From Sabulicella rubraurantiaca (lineage in GTDB: Bacteria > Pseudomonadota > Alphaproteobacteria > Acetobacterales > Acetobacteraceae): a DNA stretch of 64,000 nucleotides. The notes below the pieces were generated by a model. It saw nothing but the letters and a program-made list of their open reading frames with translations. It was not told the origin of the DNA and did no database searches. The translations under genes and the position numbers were made by a program. Shown here one piece after another: positions 44,647-53,012 of the stretch (positions are counted from its first letter, which is position 1; each line of letters begins with the position of its first letter). The stretch covers positions 248,001 through 312,000 of the forward strand of contig NZ_JAFEUU010000006.1 of assembly GCF_017355885.1 (NCBI RefSeq). Direction: 5' to 3'.

Positions 44647-45417
44647 TCAGGCGCGAAAGGTTGCGCAGTTGATAACGCGAGTGAGAATCATTCGCAAGAA
44701 GGGGGCGTCCTGCTCCGGCGTCTGCTCGCTCCCGGCGTCCAGCCGCGCCTCGACCTGTACGGCCAGGGCGCGCAACTCAGCCTCCGGTGCCTCGCGCAGC
44801 CCGGCGGCGAGGGAGCGGAGGAAGCCCGGCGTGCCGGAGGCGGCGGCGCGGGTGAACCAATGCGCTGCCTCTGCCCGCCGGCCTTCGTCGCGCAGCGCCT
44901 GGGCGTGGTTGCACATGCCGCGGAAGTCGCCGCCCTCGGCGGCGCGGCGGTAATGCGCGCGCGCCGCGACGGGATCGCGCGGCGTCGCCCACCCTTCCTC
45001 CAGGAAGCGGCCGACGAGGTTGATCGCCTTGGCATGCCCCTGGGCGGCGGCCGCGCGGTACCAGCGCAGCGCCTCCGCCATGTCGCGCTCGCACCCCGCG
45101 CCGCGGGTGAGGAGGTTGGCGAGGTTGTACTGGCCCCAATCCAGCCCGGCCTCGGCGGCGCGGCGGTAAAGGGGGAAGGCGACAGCCGGGTCGGCATCCG
45201 TGCCCCAGCCATTCTCGTGGCACCGGCCCAGCATGTTCAAGGCCGCCGGGTCCCCGGTGGTCGCGGCGACCAGGAACCAGCGGAAGGCGGCCTGCGGATC
45301 GCGCGCGACGCCATGCCCGTCCAGCAGGGCTTGGCCGAAAAGAAGCTGCGCCTCGACATGGCCTCGTCGTGCGAGGGTGGCGAGGTGTTGGGCTTGTTCC
45401 GATTCGGAAGCGGACAT
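44647..45417 (-). CDS. Sel1-like repeat protein of the iron-uptake operon
   Basis: A 256-residue protein of about five Sel1/TPR-like repeats, e.g. AQLLFGQALLDGHGVARDPQAAFRWFLVAA and QYNLANLLTRGAGCERDMAEALRWYRAAA. No signal peptide is seen, so it should be cytoplasmic and act as a protein-binding scaffold. Sel1 genes next to PiuC-like and receptor genes are known in other proteobacteria (recalled). Its 3' end contains the Fur-like box serving the receptor gene. A TTG 18 bases upstream is an alternative start. Confidence 0.88.
   Translation of the reverse strand: MSASESEQAQHLATLARRGHVEAQLLFGQALLDGHGVARDPQAAFRWFLVAATTGDPAALNMLGRCHENGWGTDADPAVAFPLYRRAAEAGLDWGQYNLANLLTRGAGCERDMAEALRWYRAAAAQGHAKAINLVGRFLEEGWATPRDPVAARAHYRRAAEGGDFRGMCNHAQALRDEGRRAEAAHWFTRAAASGTPGFLRSLAAGLREAPEAELRALAVQVEARLDAGSEQTPEQDAPFLRMILTRVINCATFRA
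44682..44696 (-). promoter_or_regulatory. Fur-like box upstream of the siderophore receptor
   Basis: TGAGAATCATTCGCA matches the 7-1-7 inverted-repeat core of Fur boxes, with one arm imperfect. It is 50 bases before the receptor ATG and inside the end of the Sel1 gene. It suggests a second, iron-repressed promoter for the receptor-PiuC-exb-tonB genes. Confidence 0.65.
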
Positions 45418-45436
45418 GCCGCGCTTAGAGTGCAAA

Positions 45437-45451
45437 TGCGAATAATTCGCA
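45437..45451. promoter_or_regulatory. Fur-like box between the Sel1 and MDR genes
   Basis: TGCGAATAATTCGCA is a perfect 7-1-7 palindrome of Fur-box type, 20 bases before the Sel1 ATG and 50 bases before the divergent MDR gene. It could repress either or both when iron is plentiful. Confidence 0.7.
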
Positions 45452-45500
45452 AGATGGCCCCGGGGTGCCGATCCGCGCGCTTCCTGCTATCGCCCCCGCC

Positions 45501-46526
45501 ATGCGCGCCCTCCAGCTTTTCGCCGATCGCGACCTCCGCCTCCGCGACGATGCCCCGCCCCCGCCTGCCCCCGGGCCCGGCGAGGTGCGGCTGGCCATGC
45601 GGGCGGTGGCGCTGAACCACATCGACGTGTGGGGCTGGCGCGGCATGGCCTTCGCGAAACGCACCCTGCCCATCTCCGTCGGCGCCGAGGGTGTTGGGGT
45701 GGTGGAATCGGTGGGCGAGGGCGTCGCGGCACTGCGCCCGGGCCAGCGCGTCGTCCCCTATGGCGGCATGGTCTGCGGCACCTGCCACGCCTGCCGCGAG
45801 GGGCGGGAAAACCTCTGCGAGAACGTGTCCGGCGTGCGCGGCTTCCATGTGGACGGCTTCGCCCAGGGCCTGGTTACCCTGCCGGCGCGGCTTTGCGTGC
45901 CCGTGCCCGACGGCGTGACCGACGAGGACGCTGCCTGCGCCGGCATCACCCTCGGCACGGTGCAGCACATGCTGTTCGACAATGCGCGGCTGGAACCCGG
46001 CGAGGTGGTGCTGGTCCATGCGGCTGGCAGCGGCATCGGCACCGCCGCCGTGCGCATGGCCAAGGCCATTGGCTGCACGGTGATCGGCACGGTGGGAGAC
46101 GAGTGGAAGGCGCGGAAGGCGCGCGAACTCGGCTGCGACCACGTGGTGAACTACAATGTAGACCGCTTCGAGAGCGTGGCGCGGCGCGTCACCGGCAAGC
46201 GCGGCGTGGACGTGGTGTTCGAGCACGTGGGCGCCTCCACCTGGCAGGGCTCGCTGCTGTCGCTCCGCATGGGTGGGCGGCTGGTCACCTGCGGCTCCAC
46301 CTCCGGCGTCTCGGCCGAGACCAACCTGATGATGCTGTTCCAGCGCCAGCTTCGTCTCATTGGTTCCTTTGGCTGCAACCTCCGCAACGTGGGCGAGGGG
46401 CTGGCGAAGATGGCGGAGGGCATCCGCCCGGTGCTGGACACGGTGCTGCCGCTGGAGCGCTTCGGGGAAGGACTGGCGCGGCTCGAGTCGCGCAACGTCT
46501 TCGGCAAGATCATCGTCACGCTGTGA
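45501..46526 (+). CDS. Zinc-lobe MDR-family dehydrogenase/quinone oxidoreductase
   Basis: A 341-residue medium-chain dehydrogenase/reductase. GAEGVGVVESVG, the structural-zinc lobe CGTCHACREGRENLC with four cysteines, the cofactor motif VHAAGSGIGTAAVRMAKAIG and the C-terminal [12 protein letters not shown] are clear. The catalytic-zinc Cys position (NHIDVWGWRG) lacks Cys, which argues for a quinone-oxidoreductase-like rather than an alcohol dehydrogenase reaction. It is divergent from the Sel1 gene across a Fur-like box. Confidence 0.88.
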   Translation: MRALQLFADRDLRLRDDAPPPPAPGPGEVRLAMRAVALNHIDVWGWRGMAFAKRTLPISVGAEGVGVVESVGEGVAALRPGQRVVPYGGMVCGTCHACREGRENLCENVSGVRGFHVDGFAQGLVTLPARLCVPVPDGVTDEDAACAGITLGTVQHMLFDNARLEPGEVVLVHAAGSGIGTAAVRMAKAIGCTVIGTVGDEWKARKARELGCDHVVNYNVDRFESVARRVTGKRGVDVVFEHVGASTWQGSLLSLRMGGRLVTCGSTSGVSAETNLMMLFQRQLRLIGSFGCNLRNVGEGLAKMAEGIRPVLDTVLPLERFGEGLARLESRNVFGKIIVTL

Positions 46527-47395
46527 GGGATTTCGCGGAACGCCTGCTGGCCTGGCTAATCCGGCTGGCCTTCGCCGCGCTGCGCGCGCTGGGGCCGGAT
46601 CATGCCTCGGCGCTGGGCGGCTTCGTGACGCCGCGCATCGGCCCCCTCACCCGCAACCACCGCCACGCGATGGAGAATCTCCGCCTCGCCTTCCCGGAGC
46701 GCAGCGAGGCGGAGCGGGCGGCGATCGCACGCGAGGCCTGGGAAAACCTGGGCCGCACCACCTGCGAATACGTTCACCTCGCCGCGCTGTTCGACGTGGA
46801 GGGCGGACGCGTGGAGGCGGATGAGGCGACCTTCGCCCGCTTCGCCGCGCTGAAGGCGAGCGGCAGGCCGGCCTTGGTCTTCGCAGCGCATCTCGCGAAC
46901 TGGGAATTGCCGGCGGTCGCGGCGCACCGCATGGGCCAGCCCGCCGCCATCCTCTACCGCACGCCCAACAACCGTCATGTCGCCGCCGACATCATTGCCC
47001 TGCGAGCGCCCATCATGGGGCAGCTGATCCCCGCCGGCCTCGCTGCGCCGATCCGCATGGCCGAGGCGCTGGACCAGGGGCTGACGCTGGGCATGCTGGT
47101 GGACCAGCGCTTCGGACGCGGGCCGCGCGTGCCCTTCTTCGGTGTCCCCGCCGCTTCCAACCCCTTCCTGGCGCGGCTGGCACGGCGCTTCGAGGCGCCG
47201 GTGCATGGGCTTCGCGCCATCCGCCTGCCCGGCAACCGCTTTCGCCTGGAACTGACCGAGGCGCTGGACCTGCCGCGCGACGCGGGAGGCAAGGTGGATG
47301 TGGAGGCGACGACGGCGCTGGTGAACCGCATCATCGAGGGCTGGATTCGCGAGCATCCAGGGCAGTGGCTCTGGATGCACCGGCGCTGGCGATGA
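46523..47395 (+). CDS. LpxL/HtrB-family lauroyl-type acyltransferase
   Basis: A 290-residue lipid A late acyltransferase. It has an N-terminal membrane helix ([17 protein letters not shown]), [20 protein letters not shown], the catalytic HLANWE (HX4E), [16 protein letters not shown] and the terminal [16 protein letters not shown]. It transfers a secondary acyl chain to lipid A precursor at the inner membrane. The GTG start overlaps the MDR gene's stop (GTGA). Confidence 0.93.
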   Translation: MRDFAERLLAWLIRLAFAALRALGPDHASALGGFVTPRIGPLTRNHRHAMENLRLAFPERSEAERAAIAREAWENLGRTTCEYVHLAALFDVEGGRVEADEATFARFAALKASGRPALVFAAHLANWELPAVAAHRMGQPAAILYRTPNNRHVAADIIALRAPIMGQLIPAGLAAPIRMAEALDQGLTLGMLVDQRFGRGPRVPFFGVPAASNPFLARLARRFEAPVHGLRAIRLPGNRFRLELTEALDLPRDAGGKVDVEATTALVNRIIEGWIREHPGQWLWMHRRWR

Positions 47396-47483
47396 AAACG
47401 GCGCTTGCACCATGCCCCAAGCCCCCCAATCTGGGTGCGGACCGGGGCCGGATGGTTCCGCAGACAAGGAACACGACGACGCC

Positions 47484-48089
47484 ATGACCGAGTCCAGCTC
47501 CGAACGCCCGAGCCGCGAGGAAGCGGAACGCGCGGTGCGGACCCTGCTGCTCTGGGCCGGGGACGACCCGGACCGCGAGGGGCTGCGCGAAACCCCTGCC
47601 CGCGTCGTCCGCTCCTACGAGGAATTCTTCGCCGGCTATGACGTGGATCCGGTGGAACTGCTCGCCCGCTCCTTCGAGGAGACGGAGGGCTACGACGAGA
47701 TGGTCGTGCTGCGCGACATCCGGCTGGAAAGCTATTGCGAGCACCACATGGTGCCCATCATCGGCCGCGCCCACGTTGCCTACCTGCCGCGCGGCCGCGT
47801 GGTCGGCATCTCCAAGCTGGCGCGGGTGATCGAGATCTATGCGAAGCGCCTGCAGATCCAGGAGAAGCTGACGGCGCAGATCGCCAATACGATCGAGGAT
47901 GTGCTGAAGCCGCTGGGCGTCGCCGTGGTGCTGGAGGCGTCGCACCAGTGCATGACGACGCGCGGGGTGCACATGCCGGGCGTGTCCATGGTCACCAGCC
48001 GGATGCTGGGCGCCTTCCGCGACAATGACAGCACGCGGCGCGAGTTCCTCGCGATGATCCAGGCGCCCCGCGCCCCGTTCGAGGGCTGA
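47484..48089 (+). CDS. folE: GTP cyclohydrolase I
   Basis: A 201-residue enzyme converting GTP to dihydroneopterin triphosphate, the entry to folate and pterin synthesis. The zinc ligands lie in [21 protein letters not shown] and [37 protein letters not shown] is the conserved core. Type IA by its zinc cysteines. AAGGA is about 14 bases upstream of the ATG. It ends convergent with the hydrolase gene. Confidence 0.97.
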   Translation: MTESSSERPSREEAERAVRTLLLWAGDDPDREGLRETPARVVRSYEEFFAGYDVDPVELLARSFEETEGYDEMVVLRDIRLESYCEHHMVPIIGRAHVAYLPRGRVVGISKLARVIEIYAKRLQIQEKLTAQIANTIEDVLKPLGVAVVLEASHQCMTTRGVHMPGVSMVTSRMLGAFRDNDSTRREFLAMIQAPRAPFEG

Positions 48090-48101
48090 CGCGACGAAAG
48101 G

Positions 48102-48914
48102 TCAGGCGGCGGGCAGGAGGGCGCGGCGCGCGGCCGGGCCGCAAGTCTCGCGGATAATTTCAGCGACCTCCTCCGGCTGGTCCCAGTGGATGTAGTGGCC
48201 GGCTTGCGCCACCCAGCGCAGCCGCGCGCCGGGAAAGGCGGCCTGGGCGCGCTCTGCCTGGCGCGGCAGCATCACTCGGTCCTCCCGGCCCCAGAGGATG
48301 GTGAGCGGCGCAGGCAGGGCCTGGCCGGGGGCGAGACCTTTCTGCATCGGCCCCACCAGCGTCTCGCGCAGCAGCGGGTCGGTGCCCGGCGAGGTCGCCT
48401 CGCTCCGGGCCTCGTCCAGCGCGACATCGGCGGGCACGGCCCAGGGCCGGGCACAGAATTGCGCGAAGAGCAGGGCACGCGTCGCCGGCAGGGCAGCGAT
48501 GGCCGGCAGGAGCGGGCGCACCAGCCGCAGATTGGCCAGCCCGGCGGACAGGTTGCCGGCGATCCAGCCGCGCTCCCACCCCATCCAGAACCCGCCGGGC
48601 GCCAGCGCCACGACCGGTCCCGTGGCGCCCCGGCGCAGCATGTCCAGCGCGATCTGCCCGCCCATGGAGATTCCGGCCACGGGCGCACCGCGCAGCCCTT
48701 CCTGCTCCATGAAGCGCAGCACGGCATCCACCAGCGCGGGGAGCGACATCCCGGCTTCCGGCGGCGGGGTCCGGCCGAAGCCCGGCAGATCGGGGATCAC
48801 GAGTTCGAAATCCTTGGCCAGCCGGGCCTGCACTGGCGCCCATGTCCGGTGGTTGCTTCCCAGCCCGTGCAGCAGGAGAAGCCGCGGGCCCTGGCCTGCG
48901 CGGATGTGGTGCAT
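48102..48914 (-). CDS. Alpha/beta-fold hydrolase
   Basis: A 270-residue hydrolase. The oxyanion-hole HGLGSNHRTW, the nucleophile elbow GISMGGQIAL (Ser), an acidic residue in ILWGREDRVM and the catalytic His in AGHYIHWDQPEEV make a full triad. A lid of about 60 residues lies in the middle. No signal peptide. The substrate is unknown; related proteins are esterases or C-C hydrolases. AGGAA lies four bases before the ATG. It is divergent from the methyltransferase gene. Confidence 0.9.
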   Translation of the reverse strand: MHHIRAGQGPRLLLLHGLGSNHRTWAPVQARLAKDFELVIPDLPGFGRTPPPEAGMSLPALVDAVLRFMEQEGLRGAPVAGISMGGQIALDMLRRGATGPVVALAPGGFWMGWERGWIAGNLSAGLANLRLVRPLLPAIAALPATRALLFAQFCARPWAVPADVALDEARSEATSPGTDPLLRETLVGPMQKGLAPGQALPAPLTILWGREDRVMLPRQAERAQAAFPGARLRWVAQAGHYIHWDQPEEVAEIIRETCGPAARRALLPAA

Positions 48915-49014
48915 GGCGTTCCTCGGCAATGGCCGCGGAACGCCCCCCTTCCAGGCCGGGTTGCCCAGTGCCGCCCTGCGCCCCCAAATGGCGGGATCAC
49001 CCCCGGAGCAGATC

Positions 49015-49881
49015 ATGGACCGACGCGCCTTCCTTCTCGATGGGCTCCGCCTCTCGCCGCCCCGCATCATCGAGATCGGCGCCTCCATCTCTCCCATCGC
49101 GCCCAAGCGGGAAGGCTGGCCGACAATCGTGGTGGATCACGCCCCGGCCCCGGAACTGCGCGAGAAGTATGCGCGCGAGAACGCGGCGGCGATCGAGGAG
49201 GTGGACGTGGTGTGGCAGGGCGGCCCGCTGCACGAGCGTTTCCCGCAAGACAGCCACGGCACCTTCGATGCCATCATCGCCTCGCACGTCATCGAGCATC
49301 TGCTGGACCCGGTGGGGCTGCTGCTCTCGGCGGACCGGCTGCTGAAGCCGGATGGGCGGCTGATCCTGGCCGTGCCGGACAAGCGCCTGTGCTTCGACGC
49401 CATGCGTCCCGTCTCCACCACCGGGCAGATGCTGGCCGCGCATCTCGCGCCCCGACGCAAGCACGGCATCGGCGCGGTGTTCGACAGCACCGCCTATTCG
49501 TCGCGCCGCACGGATGGCGAGGCGAAGCCCTGGCTGAAGGGCGAGGCCGTGCCCTTCGAGCTGATCTCCGCCCCCTTCGAGGTCCATGCGCTCTGCGCCG
49601 GCTACAGCGAGGCGGAGGGCGCGTATCACGACGTCCACGCCTGGACCTTCACCCCTGCGAGCTTCGCCCTGGCGGTGCTGGAATTGCGCGCGATGGGGCT
49701 GAGCCCCTGGCGCATCAAGGACACGCACGAGCCCGGCGGGGTGGAATTTCTCGCTGTGCTGGAGCGCGCCATCACCCCCATCCCGCCGCGCGAGGAGATC
49801 CAGCGGAAGCGGAAGGCGCTGATGCTGCGGATGCTGGCGGAGATCCGCGACCAGGCGAACTGGCTGCTCGGCCCCGCCTAG
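49015..49881 (+). CDS. SAM-dependent methyltransferase-like protein
   Basis: A 288-residue class I methyltransferase-like protein. The first motif is IIEIGASISPIAPKREGW, shorter in glycines than usual, so cofactor binding is less certain. TFDAIIASHVIEHLLDPVGLL and RLLKPDGRLILAVPDKRLCFD are typical of sugar- or glycolipid-modifying methyltransferases. A polar C-terminal region ends in a helix. GGAG lies nine bases before the ATG. A hairpin follows downstream. Confidence 0.82.
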   Translation: MDRRAFLLDGLRLSPPRIIEIGASISPIAPKREGWPTIVVDHAPAPELREKYARENAAAIEEVDVVWQGGPLHERFPQDSHGTFDAIIASHVIEHLLDPVGLLLSADRLLKPDGRLILAVPDKRLCFDAMRPVSTTGQMLAAHLAPRRKHGIGAVFDSTAYSSRRTDGEAKPWLKGEAVPFELISAPFEVHALCAGYSEAEGAYHDVHAWTFTPASFALAVLELRAMGLSPWRIKDTHEPGGVEFLAVLERAITPIPPREEIQRKRKALMLRMLAEIRDQANWLLGPA

Positions 49882-49940
49882 GCTGCACAGCAAGGCCGGC
49901 AGCCGAGAACAGGCAGCTTCTTTCGCGTCGCCCTGGCGGG

Positions 49941-49960
49941 GCGTGGCTGAAGGGCCACGC
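49941..49960 (+). terminator. Hairpin after the methyltransferase gene
   Basis: GCGTGGC and GCCACGC pair over 7 bp around a 6-base loop, 60 bases past the methyltransferase stop, followed by GTCCTTCCCGTTTCG. A modest terminator candidate in the roughly 190-base gap; nothing else in the gap is supported. Confidence 0.4.
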
Positions 49961-50072
49961 GTCCTTCCCGTTTCGTGGCCGCGCCGACACGTTCGGCGCA
50001 ATCGGGCGTTCCCTCGATTGGCAGGAGCACTCCCGCCACCCCCTCACAGCGCCCCTAGCGAAGGAGGTTGCG

Positions 50073-50171
50073 ATGCGCTTCTTGCGGCGGTTCTGGTCCT
50101 GGCTGACGAATGATGGCTACCGGCCCGAGCGCCGGTACATGCGAAGCGGGCGGGCCCGACCGGCCGAATGA
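50073..50171 (+). CDS. 32-residue arginine-rich peptide
   Basis: Begins MRFLRRFWSWLTNDGYRPERRY and ends ARPAE: an amphipathic basic/aromatic N-terminus, a polar tail, and nine arginines in 32 residues. A near-perfect ribosome site AAGGAGG stands six bases before the ATG, and the TGA overlaps the ATG of the next gene. Both features argue it is translated. I recognise no family. It could be a leader for the outer-membrane-type gene or a small membrane-associated peptide. Confidence 0.5.
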   Translation: MRFLRRFWSWLTNDGYRPERRYMRSGRARPAE

Positions 50172-50926
50172 GGCGCTTCCTTCCCCACGTCACGCTGCTT
50201 GCCCTGCTGATGCCGATGGCGCCCGCCCTGGCACAGGAGGACGGGCTGCGCCCCACCGCGGACACGCCCTTCTCCGTCCGCTCGGCCTATCCGCAGGAGC
50301 GGGGCCGCATGGCGCTGCAGGGCTTCTACGGCTATGCCCGCGTGCCCAGCACGCGCGCGCATGAGGTGCTGCCCAGCCTGCGCCTGGGCGTCGCCGAGGG
50401 GTTCGAGTTCCGGCTCGACGCCAGCCACAGCTTCCGCGACGACCGCGACCAGACGACGATCACGCCCGGCTTCCGCTGGCGGGCGCTGGAGCAGCAAGGC
50501 TGGCGCCCGGCGGTGGCGATCCTGGGCCAGGTTTCGGCCCCGCTCACCAGCCGCCCCGGCACGGAGACCGAGCTTTCGGTCATCACCAGCCATGTCACAG
50601 GGCGCGGGCCGGGGAATTGGGGTCTGCACCTCAATGCCGGCTGGGTGGCGCGGCCCGATCCGGCGGGCAATGAGCGGCGGCACGGGCACAGGCTGGGCGC
50701 GGCGGTGAGCCACGTGCTGAACCGCGACACGCTGCTGGTCGCGACCATGCTGCACGAGACGGGGGAGCGCGGGCAACGCGACCTCCATCTGGTGGAGGCC
50801 GGGTTCTCCCGCCGACTCAGCGAAGGGCTCGACCTCGCTTTCCTGGCCGGAACCGGGCTGAACCGGGACTCGCCGCGGCTGCGGCTGCGGATCGGGCTGA
50901 AATACAGCTTCTCCCTCGGCTGGTAG
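50168..50926 (+). CDS. Outer-membrane beta-barrel-type protein
   Basis: A 252-residue exported protein with a signal peptide (TLLALLMPMAPALA-QE) and then alternating amphipathic strands such as GFEFRLDASHSF, WGLHLNAGWVA and a C-terminal LRLRIGLKYSFSLGW ending in an aromatic residue, as outer-membrane barrels do. It resembles the 'transporter' proteins related to phenol-degradation MetA. Substrate is unknown. It is coupled to the preceding 32-residue peptide by ATGA. Confidence 0.75.
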   Translation: MRRFLPHVTLLALLMPMAPALAQEDGLRPTADTPFSVRSAYPQERGRMALQGFYGYARVPSTRAHEVLPSLRLGVAEGFEFRLDASHSFRDDRDQTTITPGFRWRALEQQGWRPAVAILGQVSAPLTSRPGTETELSVITSHVTGRGPGNWGLHLNAGWVARPDPAGNERRHGHRLGAAVSHVLNRDTLLVATMLHETGERGQRDLHLVEAGFSRRLSEGLDLAFLAGTGLNRDSPRLRLRIGLKYSFSLGW

Positions 50927-50954
50927 CGCGGCGCGGAGGCGGCCCGGCGGCCGC

Positions 50955-51548
50955 TCAGCTTCCGATCAGCTGCTGGGCGGCGAGGAAGCCCAGGAAGCGC
51001 CAATCCGTGCCGGAAGGCCGGAACAGCCCCATGGCGCCCTCAGGGAATTCCGCCTGCGACAGGGAGCGGCCAAGGATCATCCCCATCGGAACGATATGCC
51101 CCACCAGCACGCGGTTGCCGCCCGGGACCGTCTGGCTGAGCAGGCGCGAAACCTCTGCTGCGTCGGCGCGCGCATCGCCCGGCGTGTAGTCGTCGGCGAT
51201 CAGGGCCGGGATGACACGCGCCGCGCCGAAGGCGAGCTCCGCCGTGTCGCGGGCGCGGAACACCTCGCTAGACAGCACCTCCGTCACCGGGATGCGGTGG
51301 CGGCGGAAGGCCGCGCCCAGCGCGGCGGCCTGGGCGCGGCCTTCCGCACTCAGGTTGCGCTGCCCGGAGCGGTCCCCGCGCCGCCCGGTGTCGGATTGGC
51401 TGCGGTCGGTGATGGCGTGACGCAGGTAGAGATTCAGCCCGCCCCCACGCAGCAGCGCGACTCCTTCCTCCGTCGGGAGGAAGCCGGACTGGGCGCGGGC
51501 GGGTTGTGAAAGGAAGGCAGGCAGGGCGAGGAGGGCGCGGCGTCGCAT
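50955..51548 (-). CDS. Exported histidine-phosphatase-superfamily protein
   Basis: A 197-residue protein with a twin-arginine-like or Sec signal (MRRRALLALPAFLSQPARA). The phosphatase core reads LNLYLRHAITDR where family members have RHG/RHA. LSSEVFRARDTAELAFG and the second His in VLVGHIVPMGMI complete the site. It probably acts on a periplasmic phosphoester; the substrate is unknown. Convergent with the outer-membrane-type gene. Confidence 0.88.
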   Translation of the reverse strand: MRRRALLALPAFLSQPARAQSGFLPTEEGVALLRGGGLNLYLRHAITDRSQSDTGRRGDRSGQRNLSAEGRAQAAALGAAFRRHRIPVTEVLSSEVFRARDTAELAFGAARVIPALIADDYTPGDARADAAEVSRLLSQTVPGGNRVLVGHIVPMGMILGRSLSQAEFPEGAMGLFRPSGTDWRFLGFLAAQQLIGS

Positions 51549-51636
51549 CCTTCTTCCCTGCCGTCACGTGCCGGCGGTGGCAAGGCGGCTTCCGGGCTTG
51601 CCGCGACGCCGCACCAGCGCGATAGGAGCCGCAACC

Positions 51637-52620
51637 ATGCTTCAACGAGGAAATGCCGTGATCCCGCTTCGCCGCCGCGCCGCGCTGTCCTTGCCTTTCG
51701 CCGCACTGGCCGCGCCCGCCTATGCGCAGACCTTTCCCTCCCGCCCCATCCGCATGCTGGTGCCCTGGGCGCCGGGCGGCACCACCGACGTGCAGATGCG
51801 CGCCCTGTGCGAGCAGGCCTCGCGCCGTCTCGGCCAGCCCATCGTGGTGGAGAACCGCTCGGGCGCCGGCGGCGTGCTGGGCGCGCAGGCGCTGCTGACC
51901 GCGCAGCCCGACGGCTACACCCTGTCGCAGATGCCGATCAGCGTGTTCCGCCAGCCGCTGATGAACTCGCGCGCGCTCTTCGACCCGCTGAACGACTTCA
52001 CCTATGTCGTCCACGTCACGGGCTACCTGTTCGGCACGGTCGTGCATCCCGAATCGCCCTGGCAGACCATGACGCAGCTGGTGGAGCACGCGCGGGCCAA
52101 CCCAGGCCAGCTGAACTACGGCACGCCGGGCGTCGGCACCTCGCTGCACCTGACCATGGAGCAGATCGCGCGCAACCAGCGCATCGAGTGGACGCACGTG
52201 CCCTTCCGCGGCTTCGCCGAGAACATCCAGAGCCTGCTGGGCAAGCAGACGCAGGTGCTGGCCGACAGCTCGGGCTGGAGCCCGATGGCCGAGGAAGGCC
52301 GGGTGCGCGTGCTGGCGACCTGGGGCAACACCCGCGCCAAGCGCTTCCCCAACATCCCCACGCTGAAGGAGCAGGGGATCAACATCGCCTCCATCAGCCC
52401 CTATGGCCTCGCGGGCCCGAAGGGCATGGACCCGAACGTGGTGCGCCGGTTGCACGACGCCTTCCGCGAGGCGATCTTCGACCCCACCCATGTCGCCGTG
52501 CTGGATCGTTACGACATGATCCCGGACCACAAGGATCCGGCCGACTACGTCGCCTTCGTCCGCCAGACCATGGCGGAGGAGAAGGAGCTGATCGACGCGC
52601 TGGGCATCCGGCTGAGCTGA
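51637..52620 (+). CDS. Tripartite tricarboxylate transporter binding protein (Bug/TctC family)
   Basis: A 327-residue periplasmic binding protein. The signal peptide ends APAYA-QTFPSRP. Family motifs are RMLVPWAPGGTTDVQMRALCE, VVENRSGAGGVLGAQAL, QLNYGTPGVGTSLHLTMEQI and the C-terminal QTMAEEKELIDALGI. Bug proteins bind carboxylates or related solutes. TctA/TctB membrane genes are not adjacent, typical of the many orphan Bug proteins in these bacteria. AGGAG precedes the ATG; an internal GTG is another possible start. Confidence 0.92.
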   Translation: MLQRGNAVIPLRRRAALSLPFAALAAPAYAQTFPSRPIRMLVPWAPGGTTDVQMRALCEQASRRLGQPIVVENRSGAGGVLGAQALLTAQPDGYTLSQMPISVFRQPLMNSRALFDPLNDFTYVVHVTGYLFGTVVHPESPWQTMTQLVEHARANPGQLNYGTPGVGTSLHLTMEQIARNQRIEWTHVPFRGFAENIQSLLGKQTQVLADSSGWSPMAEEGRVRVLATWGNTRAKRFPNIPTLKEQGINIASISPYGLAGPKGMDPNVVRRLHDAFREAIFDPTHVAVLDRYDMIPDHKDPADYVAFVRQTMAEEKELIDALGIRLS

Positions 52621-52655
52621 AGCCCCGGCAACCGGCAGGGCGTTGAAGAGGGGCC

Positions 52656-53012
52656 ATGCGACGCCCCCTCCTCGCCCTGCTCCTCCTCGCCGGCTGCGCG
52701 GGACCGTCCTTCCAGGACACCCTCGCCGGGATGATCGGCCTGCCGGAGGCGGAGATGGTGGCACGGCTGGGCGTGCCGCAGCGCACGGCGGAGGTGCAGG
52801 GACGCCGCTTCGCCACCTACGAGACGACGCGCGACGAACTCGTCCCTGCCGGCCCCTATCTGTGGCGCTTCCCCGTGGATGCGGTGCGCCGCACGCACTG
52901 CGAGGTCACCTTCGAGGTTACGGGCGGCACGGTGCGCGCCGCCAGCCATCGCGGCGACGGGTGTTGGGGCGGGTTCGGACCGATGGGCCGCGTGGGTGCT
53001 ACACTTCCATGA
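52656..53012 (+). CDS. Small outer-membrane-type lipoprotein
   Basis: A 118-residue protein with a lipoprotein signal: RRPLLALLLLAGCAG gives a lipobox LAGC with the lipidated Cys near residue 14. The mature part has LPEAEMVARLGVPQRTAEVQGRRFATYE, a segment seen in SmpA/BamE-like small lipoproteins, and two further cysteines (THCEVTF, GDGCWGG) that could form a disulfide. Role unknown. Its 3' end overlaps the convergent gshA gene by 14 bases. Confidence 0.78.
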   Translation: MRRPLLALLLLAGCAGPSFQDTLAGMIGLPEAEMVARLGVPQRTAEVQGRRFATYETTRDELVPAGPYLWRFPVDAVRRTHCEVTFEVTGGTVRAASHRGDGCWGGFGPMGRVGATLP

